Source of the DNA: Aspergillus flavus
Taxonomy: Eukaryota; Ascomycota; Eurotiomycetes; Eurotiales; Aspergillaceae
Assembly (NCBI RefSeq): GCF_009017415.1
Contig: NC_092405.1
Coordinates: 1,364,001-1,428,000 of the forward strand
DNA length: 64,000 nucleotides
Reading direction: 5' to 3'
Below are positions 45,911 to 56,425 of the stretch, piece by piece. Below the pieces are notes generated by a model, which did no database searches, was not told the DNA's origin, and worked only from the letters and a program-made list of their open reading frames with translations. The position numbers and the translations under genes are program-made. The number at the start of each line of letters is the position of its first letter. Position 1 is the first letter of the stretch.

Positions 45911-46813
45911 ATGGCGGCAAACGGTCTCTACAACATCTACCGTCTGGCTCTCCCCGTCGCCACGGGCGCCCTGATCTTCAACAACTCTATTTACGACGTT
46001 CGTGGTGGTTCCCGCGCTGTCATCTTCGACCGGTTGTCTGGTGTGCAGGAGAAGGTCGTCAACGAAGGAACCCATTTCCTTATCCCCTGGTTGCAGAAGG
46101 CGATCGTCTACGATGTTCGAACTAAGCCCCGTAACATCTCCACTACCACCGGAAGTAAGGACTTGCAGATGGTCAGCTTGACACTGCGTGTTCTCCACCG
46201 TCCTGAGGTCCCGAAGCTGCCGGCCATCTACCAGGTAGGACACATACGCTCAAGAGATTAATATGATTATTGGCCGGTATTGATTGCTCTTTAGTCTTAC
46301 GGTACCGACTACGATGAGCGTGTTCTCCCCTCCATCGGTAACGAGGTCCTCAAAGCCATCGTCGCCCAGTTCGACGCCGCCGAGCTCATCACCCAGCGTG
46401 AAGCTGTCTCGAACCGTATCCGCACAGACCTCATGAAGCGTGCAGCACAGTTCAACATCGCCCTGGAAGATGTCTCGATTACACACATGACCTTCGGAAA
46501 GGAATTCACCCGCGCCGTAGAGCAGAAGCAGATCGCCCAGCAGGACGCCGAACGGGCCCGTTTCATCGTCGAGAGAGCCGAGCAGGAACGTCAGGCCAAC
46601 GTTATCCGTGCGGAGGGTGAAGCCGAGAGTGCCGATATCATCAGCAAAGCCGTCGCCAAGGCCGGTAGCGGTCTTATCGAGATCCGTCGTATTGACGCCA
46701 GCAAGGAAATTGCGCATACACTATCGACCAACCCGAATGTCACGTATCTCCCTGGTAATGATGGCAAGGAAGGTGGTAAGAACACCAGCCTTCTTCTGGG
46801 CCTGAGGAGCTAG
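45911..46813 (+). CDS. phb1: Prohibitin 1
   Basis: Two exons (45911-46234 and 46295-46813) give 280 residues. The N-terminal hydrophobic anchor ([20 protein letters not shown]) is followed by the SPFH/PHB domain ([45 protein letters not shown]) and a coiled coil ([20 protein letters not shown]). The family-typical [15 protein letters not shown] follows. Prohibitins 1 and 2 form ring assemblies in the inner mitochondrial membrane that stabilise respiratory subunits and regulate the m-AAA protease. The neighbouring QCR8 gene, transcribed away from it, belongs to the same membrane system. Confidence 0.96.
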
Positions 46814-47167
46814 ATGCGGTGTCCGAGTGTCCTTAATTTTCCGATATATCTTTCCTTCCACACTCGCCTGAACTGATGTTGTATTTTCTGAACCTTTTCA
46901 ACTGGACGGATCTATCTGGGCGTGCATGATCTCCCCTGGCGAATGATGTTGTATGGCTGGCTTCACTTTTCCTTTTACTCTTTACCCACTTCGACCAACT
47001 TGTAGCAATAGCATATCCATTCCTCTCTACATATATTCCAGGTTACTTGGACGGGGCAGCTTGCATTAGATGACGGTAATGGTATCATTCTGTGAATCAA
47101 GCAATCCTAATCTCACAATAGCATATCCTTTATCGCGATTCCCATAAAACTCCATACAACCCCTCCC
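46814..47167. other. Convergent 3' region, PHB1 / rRNA methyltransferase
   Basis: A 354-bp gap with the PHB1 3' UTR and the end of the methyltransferase transcript. No supportable gene. Confidence 0.45.
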
Positions 47168-48511
47168 CTAATTAGCCAACCTTCGGTAAATATGAACTTG
47201 ATACCGCATATCCTCCAACCCAGCCCCTTCACCAACATCATACCCCAGCCTAGCCGCATCTCTCCTCCACCACCGCGAATCCTGCGAATAGACCCGTTCC
47301 CACTTCCCCTCCGCAACAGAAAGAAGCGTATGGTCCAAGAGGAACTTCATAGGATACTGGCGTTCCTGTACAGCAGCAGCAGACGCAGCACCTTCCTGCG
47401 CTTTACCCTTGCCGAGTTTCAGCGTAGAATAGCTCCCCGGACTATCCACCACAAGAAGCAGCGTCCCCGGTCGTACGAGGTCCGTCGTGCGGAGCAAGAA
47501 AGCAGTTGCTTTCGCCATAGAAGTCGAGAATAGTTCATTCAACGTGAACATGAGCGTCACCATGACGGTAGTATTTCCCTTATCCGACGTCTCAAGATAG
47601 AGAAGATCCTTAAGCTCATCTTCCGAGATAGAAAGAACATCGGAGCGTCTGAACCTAACCGCGAAGCCAGCGGCATCCTCACCTTCGTCCTCACCATCAC
47701 CACGTTTTCCAAGATTCAACAAAGGCGCCGGATGGGACTTCGACCCCATCACAGCCGGGGACCGGATAGTATAAGACAAACGATCAACAACGCTGGACCA
47801 GTCCGCGATATCAACAGCCGTCACCGAGAGAGCAGGATGACTTATCGATTTTCCTTGGTCATCAGCAGCACAGTCACCCCCATCCAAAGAAACACCAGCA
47901 ACACCAGCAGAAAGAGCCTCCCGCCTCTCAACCTCATCCACCAAATCCCTCCAAGCAGCCGCCAGAGCAACGATCTCAGCACCCGCGCCACCCCCAATAC
48001 AAACAACATGATTCGACCCAGTAGAAGACACCAACCTACCATCCTGCTCCACCAGAACCTTCAACAAAGACCTAAAAACTCCGGCATACCCCAACGCCCT
48101 AGACGCGCTCCACCGCAACGCATAAGCCCTCAGCAGATCCTCTTTTGCATCGGTAAACGCAGAGTCAAAGTCCCGATTGTAGAGATGGGACTTGATAGTC
48201 TGGATCAGCGTCTTGATATCCAGCTGACGAGACTCTGTACTGGTAGCATCTGTAGCATCGCCTTTCCCGGCATTTGCATCCCCCCCATACACATCGTTCA
48301 GCAAAGCCGATCTGAACACATTCAAGAGTAACTGCTGCAGCGTCACCGGAATGGTAGCCGAGAGATCGATCTGGTTGGTCTCCTCGGAGTCTGTCTGTGG
48401 GTTAGTCTGTCGTCGAGGGGCTTGCGCGGGCTTCTTTTTCTCCTTCTTGTTGTCGCGGGTGTGTTGCCCTGGAGAGGACTTTTTGGGCATAGTTGAGCGT
48501 GGCGGTCCCAT
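47168..48511 (-). CDS. bmt6: 25S rRNA (uridine-N3) methyltransferase, Bmt6-like
   Basis: A single exon of 447 codons. A Lys/Pro-rich basic start (KKSSPGQHTRDNKKEKKKP) suits a nucleolar protein. The body has LQQLLLNVFRSALL and YALRWSASRALGYAGVF, then a Rossmann AdoMet site (HVVCIGGGAGAEIVALA). TAVDIADWSSVVDRLS gives the second strand, and VTLMFTLNELFSTSMAKATAF the catalytic region. It ends with LLLVVDSPGSYSTL and MRYQVHIYRR. This order matches the fungal family of yeast Bmt6, which methylates U2843 of 25S rRNA. Insertions rich in Gly, Asp and Glu (around residue 270) are larger than in yeast. The high GC-skewed composition creates an antisense frame at 47732-48331 that I consider meaningless. 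Confidence 0.85.
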   Translation of the reverse strand: MGPPRSTMPKKSSPGQHTRDNKKEKKKPAQAPRRQTNPQTDSEETNQIDLSATIPVTLQQLLLNVFRSALLNDVYGGDANAGKGDATDATSTESRQLDIKTLIQTIKSHLYNRDFDSAFTDAKEDLLRAYALRWSASRALGYAGVFRSLLKVLVEQDGRLVSSTGSNHVVCIGGGAGAEIVALAAAWRDLVDEVERREALSAGVAGVSLDGGDCAADDQGKSISHPALSVTAVDIADWSSVVDRLSYTIRSPAVMGSKSHPAPLLNLGKRGDGEDEGEDAAGFAVRFRRSDVLSISEDELKDLLYLETSDKGNTTVMVTLMFTLNELFSTSMAKATAFLLRTTDLVRPGTLLLVVDSPGSYSTLKLGKGKAQEGAASAAAVQERQYPMKFLLDHTLLSVAEGKWERVYSQDSRWWRRDAARLGYDVGEGAGLEDMRYQVHIYRRLAN

Positions 48512-49598
48512 TGTTTCCTTTTATTATTCTCCTTTTTAATTGAATGTCTTGATATAGGGATTGTTGATGGCGTTGTTGAAGAATTATATTTTATTTTTTT
48601 GGGTTCGAGTGTGGGGCACCGATAAGGATTTATATAAATGGAGAGAGGAGAGTTGCGACAGACTCTTTGGGACAATGGAAGAGATTTTGAAATATTTTAT
48701 TTTCATTTCTGAAAATAGAGAGATACGGTTTAGATGGATCGTTTGACTCGTTGACTGTACTTTGGTCCAGCGGTGCAGTTCGGTCACTTTTTTATTACGT
48801 GTGCCTGAGGTGTAAGGCAACAATCAATTCGAGCTATAACTTTGAGCTCCCATTCTAGTTCTCACAAGTGCTCAAATTGTGTTGTTTCGCTTCAATAACT
48901 CCAATAACTCAATGCCAGTATATCCACTAGAATGACGATCCGACTAGCAATGTTTTGCATTTGAGACCAATTCCTAGGACCCCTACAACGAACAATAACT
49001 TCATACCATGCAGTCAAATGCTGGACATAGCACATAGTAGTATTGACAGAGAGTGTAGATTGATACTCTATTCATAGCTTCCAGCTCGTAGACTCGGATG
49101 CTGATAATCAGAAAGTCTCACAGTATATTGACCGGCGCCTCCAACGGTTAGCCGTTCAAATAAGAAAGATGGAAAGAAAGATCCCATATTAACATGGCCA
49201 AGGGCATGAATACCACATGGGTCAAACAAAAGACTAAAAGGCAAAGTGCACATCAAATGACCGCCAAGATGATTCAGAAGAAAAAAGAAGAAAAAAGGCT
49301 TTGAACGATGAACGAAAGACAATCAGAGAATGATATGTCCATAAATTGTAACCGGACATTAATGAAAGACGAGAAATGATGTAAAGAGAGCATTGAACTC
49401 TTACGCTTGTAAACACATATCAAAAGAGATTCGTCAGTCAGCCCGACGGGACAGGTGGGCAGACTGGAGAAAATAGAAAAAAATAAAAAGGCGAGGCCAA
49501 TAGAAACAATAAACGATCTTCCAAAGACCACGTCGAGGGAATCATATCAGGATAACTATGTACAAGAAGCGGATTCCTTTGTAGGATCGAGGTTTTGG
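48512..49598. other. Intergenic region, methyltransferase upstream / 914-residue gene downstream
   Basis: It holds the promoter of the methyltransferase and the 3' UTR of the large disordered-protein gene. Purine-rich stretches occur near 49270-49300 and 49460-49490. No supportable gene. Confidence 0.45.
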
Positions 49599-52343
49599 TC
49601 ATGACAGCCGTTCTTCCGGGACTGCACTCTCGCTCAATTTGTCCTTGTCCTTTGTCTTCCAAAAGTGCATCAAGCGGCTGATCCGGTGGCTCTTCCTTTT
49701 CGCTTTCTCCGGTTCATCGCTCGGCGGCTTTTCCTCATAACTTAGCTTACTCCTTTCCGCGTGAGACCCCACAACCAACTTGGAAAGGCTGGCCAGGCTT
49801 GATCGCTTCGAACTATTGGCCTGACTACTGCGCCTGTGAACGGCCGCAGAAAACGACGCAGAGCGATCTGTAGACAGCCGGGGCCGCGGAAAGAAAGTAG
49901 CCGAGAATCGATTCAGAGGGTTCGTCGTTGTTGATGCACTGCTAGTCAACGAAGGCACATCTTCAACCGATGCATGGGGAAAGTCCATAGAAGGGTTGTA
50001 AGAAGGACTCGAGAAATTACGGTCGGTGGTGGAGGACGTCGTGATCGAGCGAGGGGCATCAGATGAAGAGCCAGTGAAGTCGGGAGATGGAAAGGAGGAG
50101 TTAGACAAAGAACTACCACCCTGAAGAGAGAAAGGAGGAATATTCGGGGTGAGTTCAATAGGTGAAGTGGAAGGCCTATTGTCAGCAGGTAGAAATCGTG
50201 GAGAAACATCGGGACTAGGAGGGACTCCCAGTCTACGTTGCCAAATCTCCTGTTTGATAATCTCCGCTGGTCCTGGGCTTTTTGGTCGACTGCTGAAAGG
50301 GTTCTTTGCATTGTGAAGCTGGCCAATGGCATACTGTTGCCCTACGAGACTGCTATTATCCTGGTACGCAGAAATAGCGTTAGGCTCTGACGGCTCAGGC
50401 AGCCCGTCTTTCTGAATACCGAGACCCGACTGCTGTGTATTGACTTCGCTCGTGTGTTCCCGAGTGAGGGTGTCTGAGCTAACTTTGCTGCCCTCTGATT
50501 GGAGGTCGACACTTTCAGCACCGGAGGAAACAGCCTGTGCCGCAATAATTTCATCGCTGTGCTTGGGTGAATCACTTGTGGCCGCCAGAAAAGCGTCTTC
50601 CTCTTCTTCGTAGAACACATCCGGATTTTCCAAGGACGCATTATTCGCGAGACGCGCTTGGTTGAGGAAGCTACGGTCAAAAGGAGGCATTTCCGGGGCA
50701 CTTTCTGCGCGTCGGTGATAGCGCATTTCTGGCCCGACAAATTCGCCCCGTCGTCCACCACTATACATCCGTTTTGTCGCTGCTGAGAACCCGCTCTCAG
50801 GGGTACAGCGGGATCGCCCATCAGGGGTATTAAAAGGTCCCAGAGCCGCATCCAAGTCGATGATAGGGCTCAGAGCATCATTTTGTGTAGTTTGCTCATA
50901 GAAACTCCGTGGCTTCCACGAATTTTCCAGGGAGATGTGAGGTTCAACTTCAGATGTTGGTTCATGCGATCTTGGAGCAGCGGGATTGGTAGGGGTCCGA
51001 ATGATGACGATATCCTCATCATCGTCGAAATTCACGTCCACTGCTGACCCGAGATCTGAATTGGTCCTCTTAATCGCTGGAGGGGGAACTTCGGACTGAT
51101 TCGTTTCGTCCTTCGTCTCTTCCTTTGACGAATGGCGCTTCCCCTTTCCTCGGGTAAGAATGGCTCCGGCCCAAGAACGTACTTTCTTCTGTCTTTTCTT
51201 AGTCTTTGACTTTTTCTTTGAGGCAGACGTAGACTCAAACGACCCACGGGCATCCTCGGTGGATGCATATGAATCACCATCGTCGGAAGAAGAGTGTCTT
51301 GAGGATTCTGTCCAGCGACTGTCACCGCCATGATGTCTCCTCAATGCGGCGTCAATAATTCCAGAAGATATACTTTTGCGAAAACGAGAGTGTCCTGTGG
51401 CAGAAAGAGGCCGCTTCATCCGAGATGCATCATCGGTTCCACTGATCGTGTTGGGATCGAGCATCAGAGATGCATCCGCAGTTCTCGGTCTCGGCTTCTG
51501 AGCTCGATCCACAGATGACGGCAGCTCGCTTGTAGGTGGACCAGGCTTTTCGCTATTTCTAGCTTTATCCTCCGGTCGTACAGTGCTTCCAGAATCCTTC
51601 GAAATTTCGGAAATGGGCCGCTCATCGGTGAGACGATCGCTTGCTGTTTCAAGCTGGACAGCGGGCAAGGATTCATCATTAATCATAATCTGGGGAGATG
51701 CGGGCGGAGTAAATCGACCTAAGGTGGTTGCTGAATAGCATGTGGGTCTAAGAGCCTCGTCAGATGCAGCAAGATCACGCTTTGCGCCCGTCGAGAACAG
51801 TGGCGCACTTCCGACAGCGGGCTTTAAATCGAGCGTATTCGATATAGCGGTTAGATCAACACTGGAGATCGCCGCCGAGCGCCGATGGGCATGGCGACGC
51901 TTTCCAGGACCACCTGCACTGAAACCAGGCCCAGGAACAGGGAGCTTAGTCGGTGTTGTGTTGAAGTTTACCTCATCGCCCCGACTCGCCTCTACTGTCC
52001 CGGAGCTTACAATTTGCTCCGCGCCGACAAACTCGCTACATCGGCGACGATGTCCGCCTGCTCGATTCACAGGGAGGTTCGGCATCGAGGGTTGTGATGA
52101 ATGTGCGGATCCCGGGTTAAAAGAAAAGGCGGGAAGGGGTGGAGGCCCACCAGGTTGGGCTGTCGGAGTCTGAGTTGTTGCATCTGGATCCCGCGCTGGA
52201 AAGATAAACGGTGGGTTTGGAAGTGGTGTGGACATTGTCAGATTGCGGCGGCTGTGTCTGCCGGGAAACTGATCCGCAGAGTCGAGATACTGGGAAAATG
52301 CTGACGTAGTCTGCGGCTGCAGAGGCAGAGAGATCGAAGCCAT
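49599..52343 (-). CDS. Large disordered Ser/Pro-rich protein (fungal 'cell wall proline-rich' annotation class)
   Basis: A single uninterrupted exon encodes 914 residues. It is rich in Ser, Pro, Thr and charged residues and has no signal peptide, membrane helix or GPI signal, so a true wall location is doubtful. Notable parts: a Pro-rich N-terminus (PGGPPPLPAFSFNPGS), repeated basic-serine clusters (GGHRRRCSEF; GKRRHAHRRSAAIS), and a lysine run (ASKKKSKTKKRQKKVRSWAG) around residue 380 followed by ILTRGKGKRHSS. The C-terminus is also basic (KAKRKSHRISRLMHFWKTK). Conserved relatives in Eurotiales are often called cell wall proline-rich proteins, without proof. Short basic-hydrophobic islands in a disordered chain suggest an intracellular membrane, cytoskeletal or phosphorylated scaffold protein (inference). 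Confidence 0.75.
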   Translation of the reverse strand: MASISLPLQPQTTSAFSQYLDSADQFPGRHSRRNLTMSTPLPNPPFIFPARDPDATTQTPTAQPGGPPPLPAFSFNPGSAHSSQPSMPNLPVNRAGGHRRRCSEFVGAEQIVSSGTVEASRGDEVNFNTTPTKLPVPGPGFSAGGPGKRRHAHRRSAAISSVDLTAISNTLDLKPAVGSAPLFSTGAKRDLAASDEALRPTCYSATTLGRFTPPASPQIMINDESLPAVQLETASDRLTDERPISEISKDSGSTVRPEDKARNSEKPGPPTSELPSSVDRAQKPRPRTADASLMLDPNTISGTDDASRMKRPLSATGHSRFRKSISSGIIDAALRRHHGGDSRWTESSRHSSSDDGDSYASTEDARGSFESTSASKKKSKTKKRQKKVRSWAGAILTRGKGKRHSSKEETKDETNQSEVPPPAIKRTNSDLGSAVDVNFDDDEDIVIIRTPTNPAAPRSHEPTSEVEPHISLENSWKPRSFYEQTTQNDALSPIIDLDAALGPFNTPDGRSRCTPESGFSAATKRMYSGGRRGEFVGPEMRYHRRAESAPEMPPFDRSFLNQARLANNASLENPDVFYEEEEDAFLAATSDSPKHSDEIIAAQAVSSGAESVDLQSEGSKVSSDTLTREHTSEVNTQQSGLGIQKDGLPEPSEPNAISAYQDNSSLVGQQYAIGQLHNAKNPFSSRPKSPGPAEIIKQEIWQRRLGVPPSPDVSPRFLPADNRPSTSPIELTPNIPPFSLQGGSSLSNSSFPSPDFTGSSSDAPRSITTSSTTDRNFSSPSYNPSMDFPHASVEDVPSLTSSASTTTNPLNRFSATFFPRPRLSTDRSASFSAAVHRRSSQANSSKRSSLASLSKLVVGSHAERSKLSYEEKPPSDEPEKAKRKSHRISRLMHFWKTKDKDKLSESAVPEERLS

Positions 52344-52794
52344 TGCCCTGATAACGTCGAAAACCCAATTGTGAAATTACAACGAGCCAACAACTGTCCG
52401 GTTAACCCCGTAGTAAGTGATCCAGACGCACAGATACCTCCAGACCAATATGACTTCCCTATGACCAATGGAAAGCCCGATGCTGTCTGGAGGCCTTCAA
52501 TTTCCCATTGATACCATTGATTATGCTGCACCCAAGCCACACAGCCTTGTATAACCAAGTATCGAAACTTTATAACGTCGAACGGAGGAGGGCCGGAAAA
52601 ACGACGCTGTGTGAATCGACTACACCGAGGACGTTTAACAATCGAGCGATTCCGAAATAAACCGATGCGAAGGAGATATGCTAAAACCGAGAATCAAGGT
52701 CTGCTTGTTGCGCCGGCTACGAGGGATAATACTGTAAGGAGCGGACGGCCCCGGAAAGGCCACGGAAATTGGGACGGAGCGTCGGAAGCAGAGG

Positions 52795-52980
52795 GAAACG
52801 AGTGAAAGAGTGTGAAAGAAGTAAAATAATGAAGATGAACAAAACAGTCAAGTGATAGCGAGAGAAAGAATGGTAGAGAAGGGGGAAGAGGAGGAAAGAG
52901 GAGAAGGGGGGGGAACGAGGAGAAAGAGGATCAACCTGGAAAAAGGAAAATGAAGTTGAAGGAAGGAGAAAGAGGAGTGA
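52795..52980 (-). promoter_or_regulatory. Pyrimidine-rich tract upstream of the 914-residue gene
   Basis: On the coding (minus) strand this stretch is dominated by C and T, 450-640 bp before the ATG. It resembles the CT tracts ahead of transketolase and spermidine synthase and may mark a transcription start region with a long 5' leader (inference). Confidence 0.4.
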
Positions 52981-55900
52981 ATGGGATGCTGAGATTAGTA
53001 CCTAGTGTTAAAGGTGGAAAAGGCGCTGGCGTGCAGTGGAGAGGAGGAGAGACGGATGGCCGCAGGGGATGATTGGTTGGGAGCGCGGAGGGGCCGAGTC
53101 CGTACCTTTCAATTACGGGTTAAATTACGGGCGATAATTCTACTATTGGTGGTGCCCTCCCTTTAGCCGCTCCATCCGATCGCCAGTCTGTCGTGTGGAG
53201 GGACGGGTGAACGAACCATCCAACTCTCTTAACCCGAATATTATCGGTGCTCGTACCTGAATATGCACCGTAATCTAGGTACTGTGTAGAATGATGGAAA
53301 AGCGAGAAGTATAGATGTCTATCATCAGATTGTCCCTGGCCTGAGGTACAGGTCCTTACTAACTAGGTAGATTACAATTACCAGGTTCTATGCCTGATTG
53401 GGGTCTCTCGGATGGATGCAGCCTTTGTTTTATTTGTTGTCATTGTTCCTGGACAAGAAAATAGTCTCGGACAGCTGGCAAAACAGTCTTGCAGAAAAGA
53501 AAAAAGAATGACTAACAAGAGTACCTTCTGAACCTCATTGTTGCTTGACACATTACGGAAACCATCTTAGGTGAACTTAGTGAAAGACGTCATAAACCAT
53601 TGTATTGCCACTGATACGAGCTCAATCCCTGGTTAGGGGGAAAAAGCAAAGCCCGGTTGAGATCTCATTGCATCTCTGATATCATCTGGTATTATGGAGG
53701 AAGAAAAAAGAAAGAAAAAAATAACTCCAGTACTAATCAAATTAACCATGGATCGAGATGATACCTTTTTTTCCTCTTTCCCAAGCCCGTTTTCATCGAC
53801 ATCAATAATAATAATAAATGAAATAAAAATGGCGGTGCTATTATTGAACTGTTGAAACCCACACCCTCCAGGCATCAATACGCTAAAGTGCCCGTACCTG
53901 AGTCGCCGACCAATGGAAAATCTCCGACCAGGCAGCAAAATCTCGCTTGTCTCAATGGAGTTGAACAGCCGCCACCACTACACGCTTGGGACTAACTACT
54001 TTGGGCCGTAGTTTCATTAGGTCCCTAATAATGAGCGTAATGAAACTTTCCATCTTTGGCTGATGGTGCAGCCAGCAAGTGATCCTTGCTAAGGTTGACA
54101 CGTCTTGTCTTATCCGACAGGAGAAAAAGGATTCAAGAAGTAAAAATAACAATAAAACTATAAAAAAAGGAAGACAAAAAGAGAGCGATGGAAGGATATT
54201 GAAACCGTAATCCGACAATCGTTCTTCGACGAGGTAGCGAAGACGGACTTTAGAAAGAAGACACTCTGATGACTTACTCCGTATACCGAAACTAATAATA
54301 GGTGTCTGCTAGATTACTTGGAATTTGTCATAGGTACCGAGAATCGTCCTCTCATCGTACCTTTTCCTTATCAATCCTTGGTCTTGCAATTGCTATTGTT
54401 TTGTGAATATTCATTGAGAACTAGCACTTAGTACTGGCTTTCGCAATGCTCATTGCTAAGGTTCCAGGTAGTGCCACATGGATTGGTGTTTCCTACCTGC
54501 ATGTGGTCGCAGATGGCCGCCGAAGGATTCAGCCCCCTGGCCATCGTCTAAGCAAGTCTTGAACTTACTACATGACTTAACTCCATGGGGACTGGTCCGT
54601 AACTAAGTCCCCAGACCGACAGCATCGTCCATGTCAGAATCCTTGTAACAGAAAGCACCGGCCATGCCTATTGGCCATGGCCCTCCACTAACGGCTATTC
54701 TTCCTTTCCCTAAAGCTACAAAACAAGGCGGGTGGAGAGGGAGATGTCGTCCATGTGTTTCACTCGTACGCTCTAACGCTGGTGTGGGGACTTGCAACCA
54801 GTCGATCTAAGTTGAATTGTGGGCTATTTTCAGGAACGGTTCGTCTTTGGGCCATTGGGGAAGTGGTTGAAGGAATACGAGTATGTATTAAGTTAGACTC
54901 GTACTCCGTACTCCATAATCCTTAAATTATGAACAACATGGAGGGAAATTCGGGGGAGTGTGATAGGACTGAATATACTCATCTAAGAGGGTCACGAATG
55001 GAGAAAAGTATGTACTTAGTAATAGATAAGCCAGCCGTCTCATGTAAATATCTCAGAGAGTTAATTAGTTGAACCACGACTTATCTGCTAGTAATACTTC
55101 AAACAAATCTCTCACTTTGGGTGTGCCCCTCGTGATCATCTCTGTAGAGACCATGATTGGACTGTCTTGATAAATTAGACTTTCGGCTTGAAGCCACTTT
55201 ACGTCTGCAGCAATTCAGCCGAGTGGTTTGCTTAACCGTAGTCTCCCTGGATACCTCTGCCGATCCACCGCCGTTCAGGGGGAATTGATTGGATGCGTTC
55301 CTGACAGCTACTTAATTTTTAATGAATTTAACTTCCCTAGGGACACACAATGTAGCTTTTATTGGAGGTGTCTCCTACTAATCTATCTACGACTCTTCAT
55401 TGAGTCGATCTCGGTGTGTCTCCGCATTCTCATAGCCTTCTTCTAAGTTAACGAAAGTAATCGAATTGCTGTCCAAAAGACTGGGACCTGATAACATGTG
55501 CAGAAAGCGTGGATGCCTTAAGATGTGACATCCAACGAATCAACAGTTAACAAGGGGCCATGGGGTTCCAAACTGGAGGTGGAACCGATAAAGGCACCTC
55601 TCCATCCTCTCCGGAATACCTACAGGCTCCTGATGCCACCCCGTACCTGTTTCGGTTAACCCTCGTTGGGTACTAGGTAGCAACAGAACACCTTGCATGA
55701 AGTCAAATGGAGACACCCCCCCATACATGGCCATACAATAATAATTGGAAGTAACCCTAATTACCGCGGTAATACATCCATACAATAGCCCATGCCTATG
55801 CAAGGGGCCGCGGTCCCTGTCCAACCCGCCATCGCCACAATGCCAGATCTATCCCACTCGTGAAGCCTATCTCGACCACGGAAATATTCTCCCGAGGGAA

Positions 55901-56374
55901 ATTGACTTGGTTATTGCGTTATGGTTGAATCCTATGTGCTCCGGATTCGGGATTTTGTGATATGTTCACAGCAAACTTCGACGGAGTACAGATCATTGAG
56001 AATTGATCCACGGTTCAACACGGGAATCATTCTATTTTCCCTTCCAGAAGGATTGTTCGAACCATGGAACCGGCCGAGTTGGAAATCGATCGATCCACTC
56101 CGCAATCATGAAAGGGAAAATTTTTGCTCTCACGCAACGGTCATGTCCGATCGTCATGATGTCAGTTTAGACGTTTCGGCGATTTCACTGCCTTGTGTCA
56201 TGGGGGATCCACGGCGCGGAAGGTTGAAATCCAACTTTTGGTGCCTACAGCGTACAAATACCCAAAGTATCCTTCTGTCTTGCTCTTTTCTTGCCTATTC
56301 TGAACACACACACTCATTTTTCTCTCTATGTGGGGCCCAAGTTATGCTGGTGAGACATTTCAATCACCTCTCAA

Positions 56375-56425
56375 AGAAAAGAGGAAAGAAAAAGAAAGAA
56401 AAAAAAAAGAAAAAAAGAAAAAACC
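56375..56425. repeat. Purine-rich low-complexity run
   Basis: About 50 bp of nearly pure A and G (AAAGAAAAGAGGAAAG type). Simple sequence; no coding or structural role is claimed. Confidence 0.7.

Noticed and set aside
47732..48331. 199-codon plus-strand frame opposite the rRNA methyltransferase
   Set aside because: Arises from the composition of the real gene; the translation is low in hydrophobic structure and unrecognisable.
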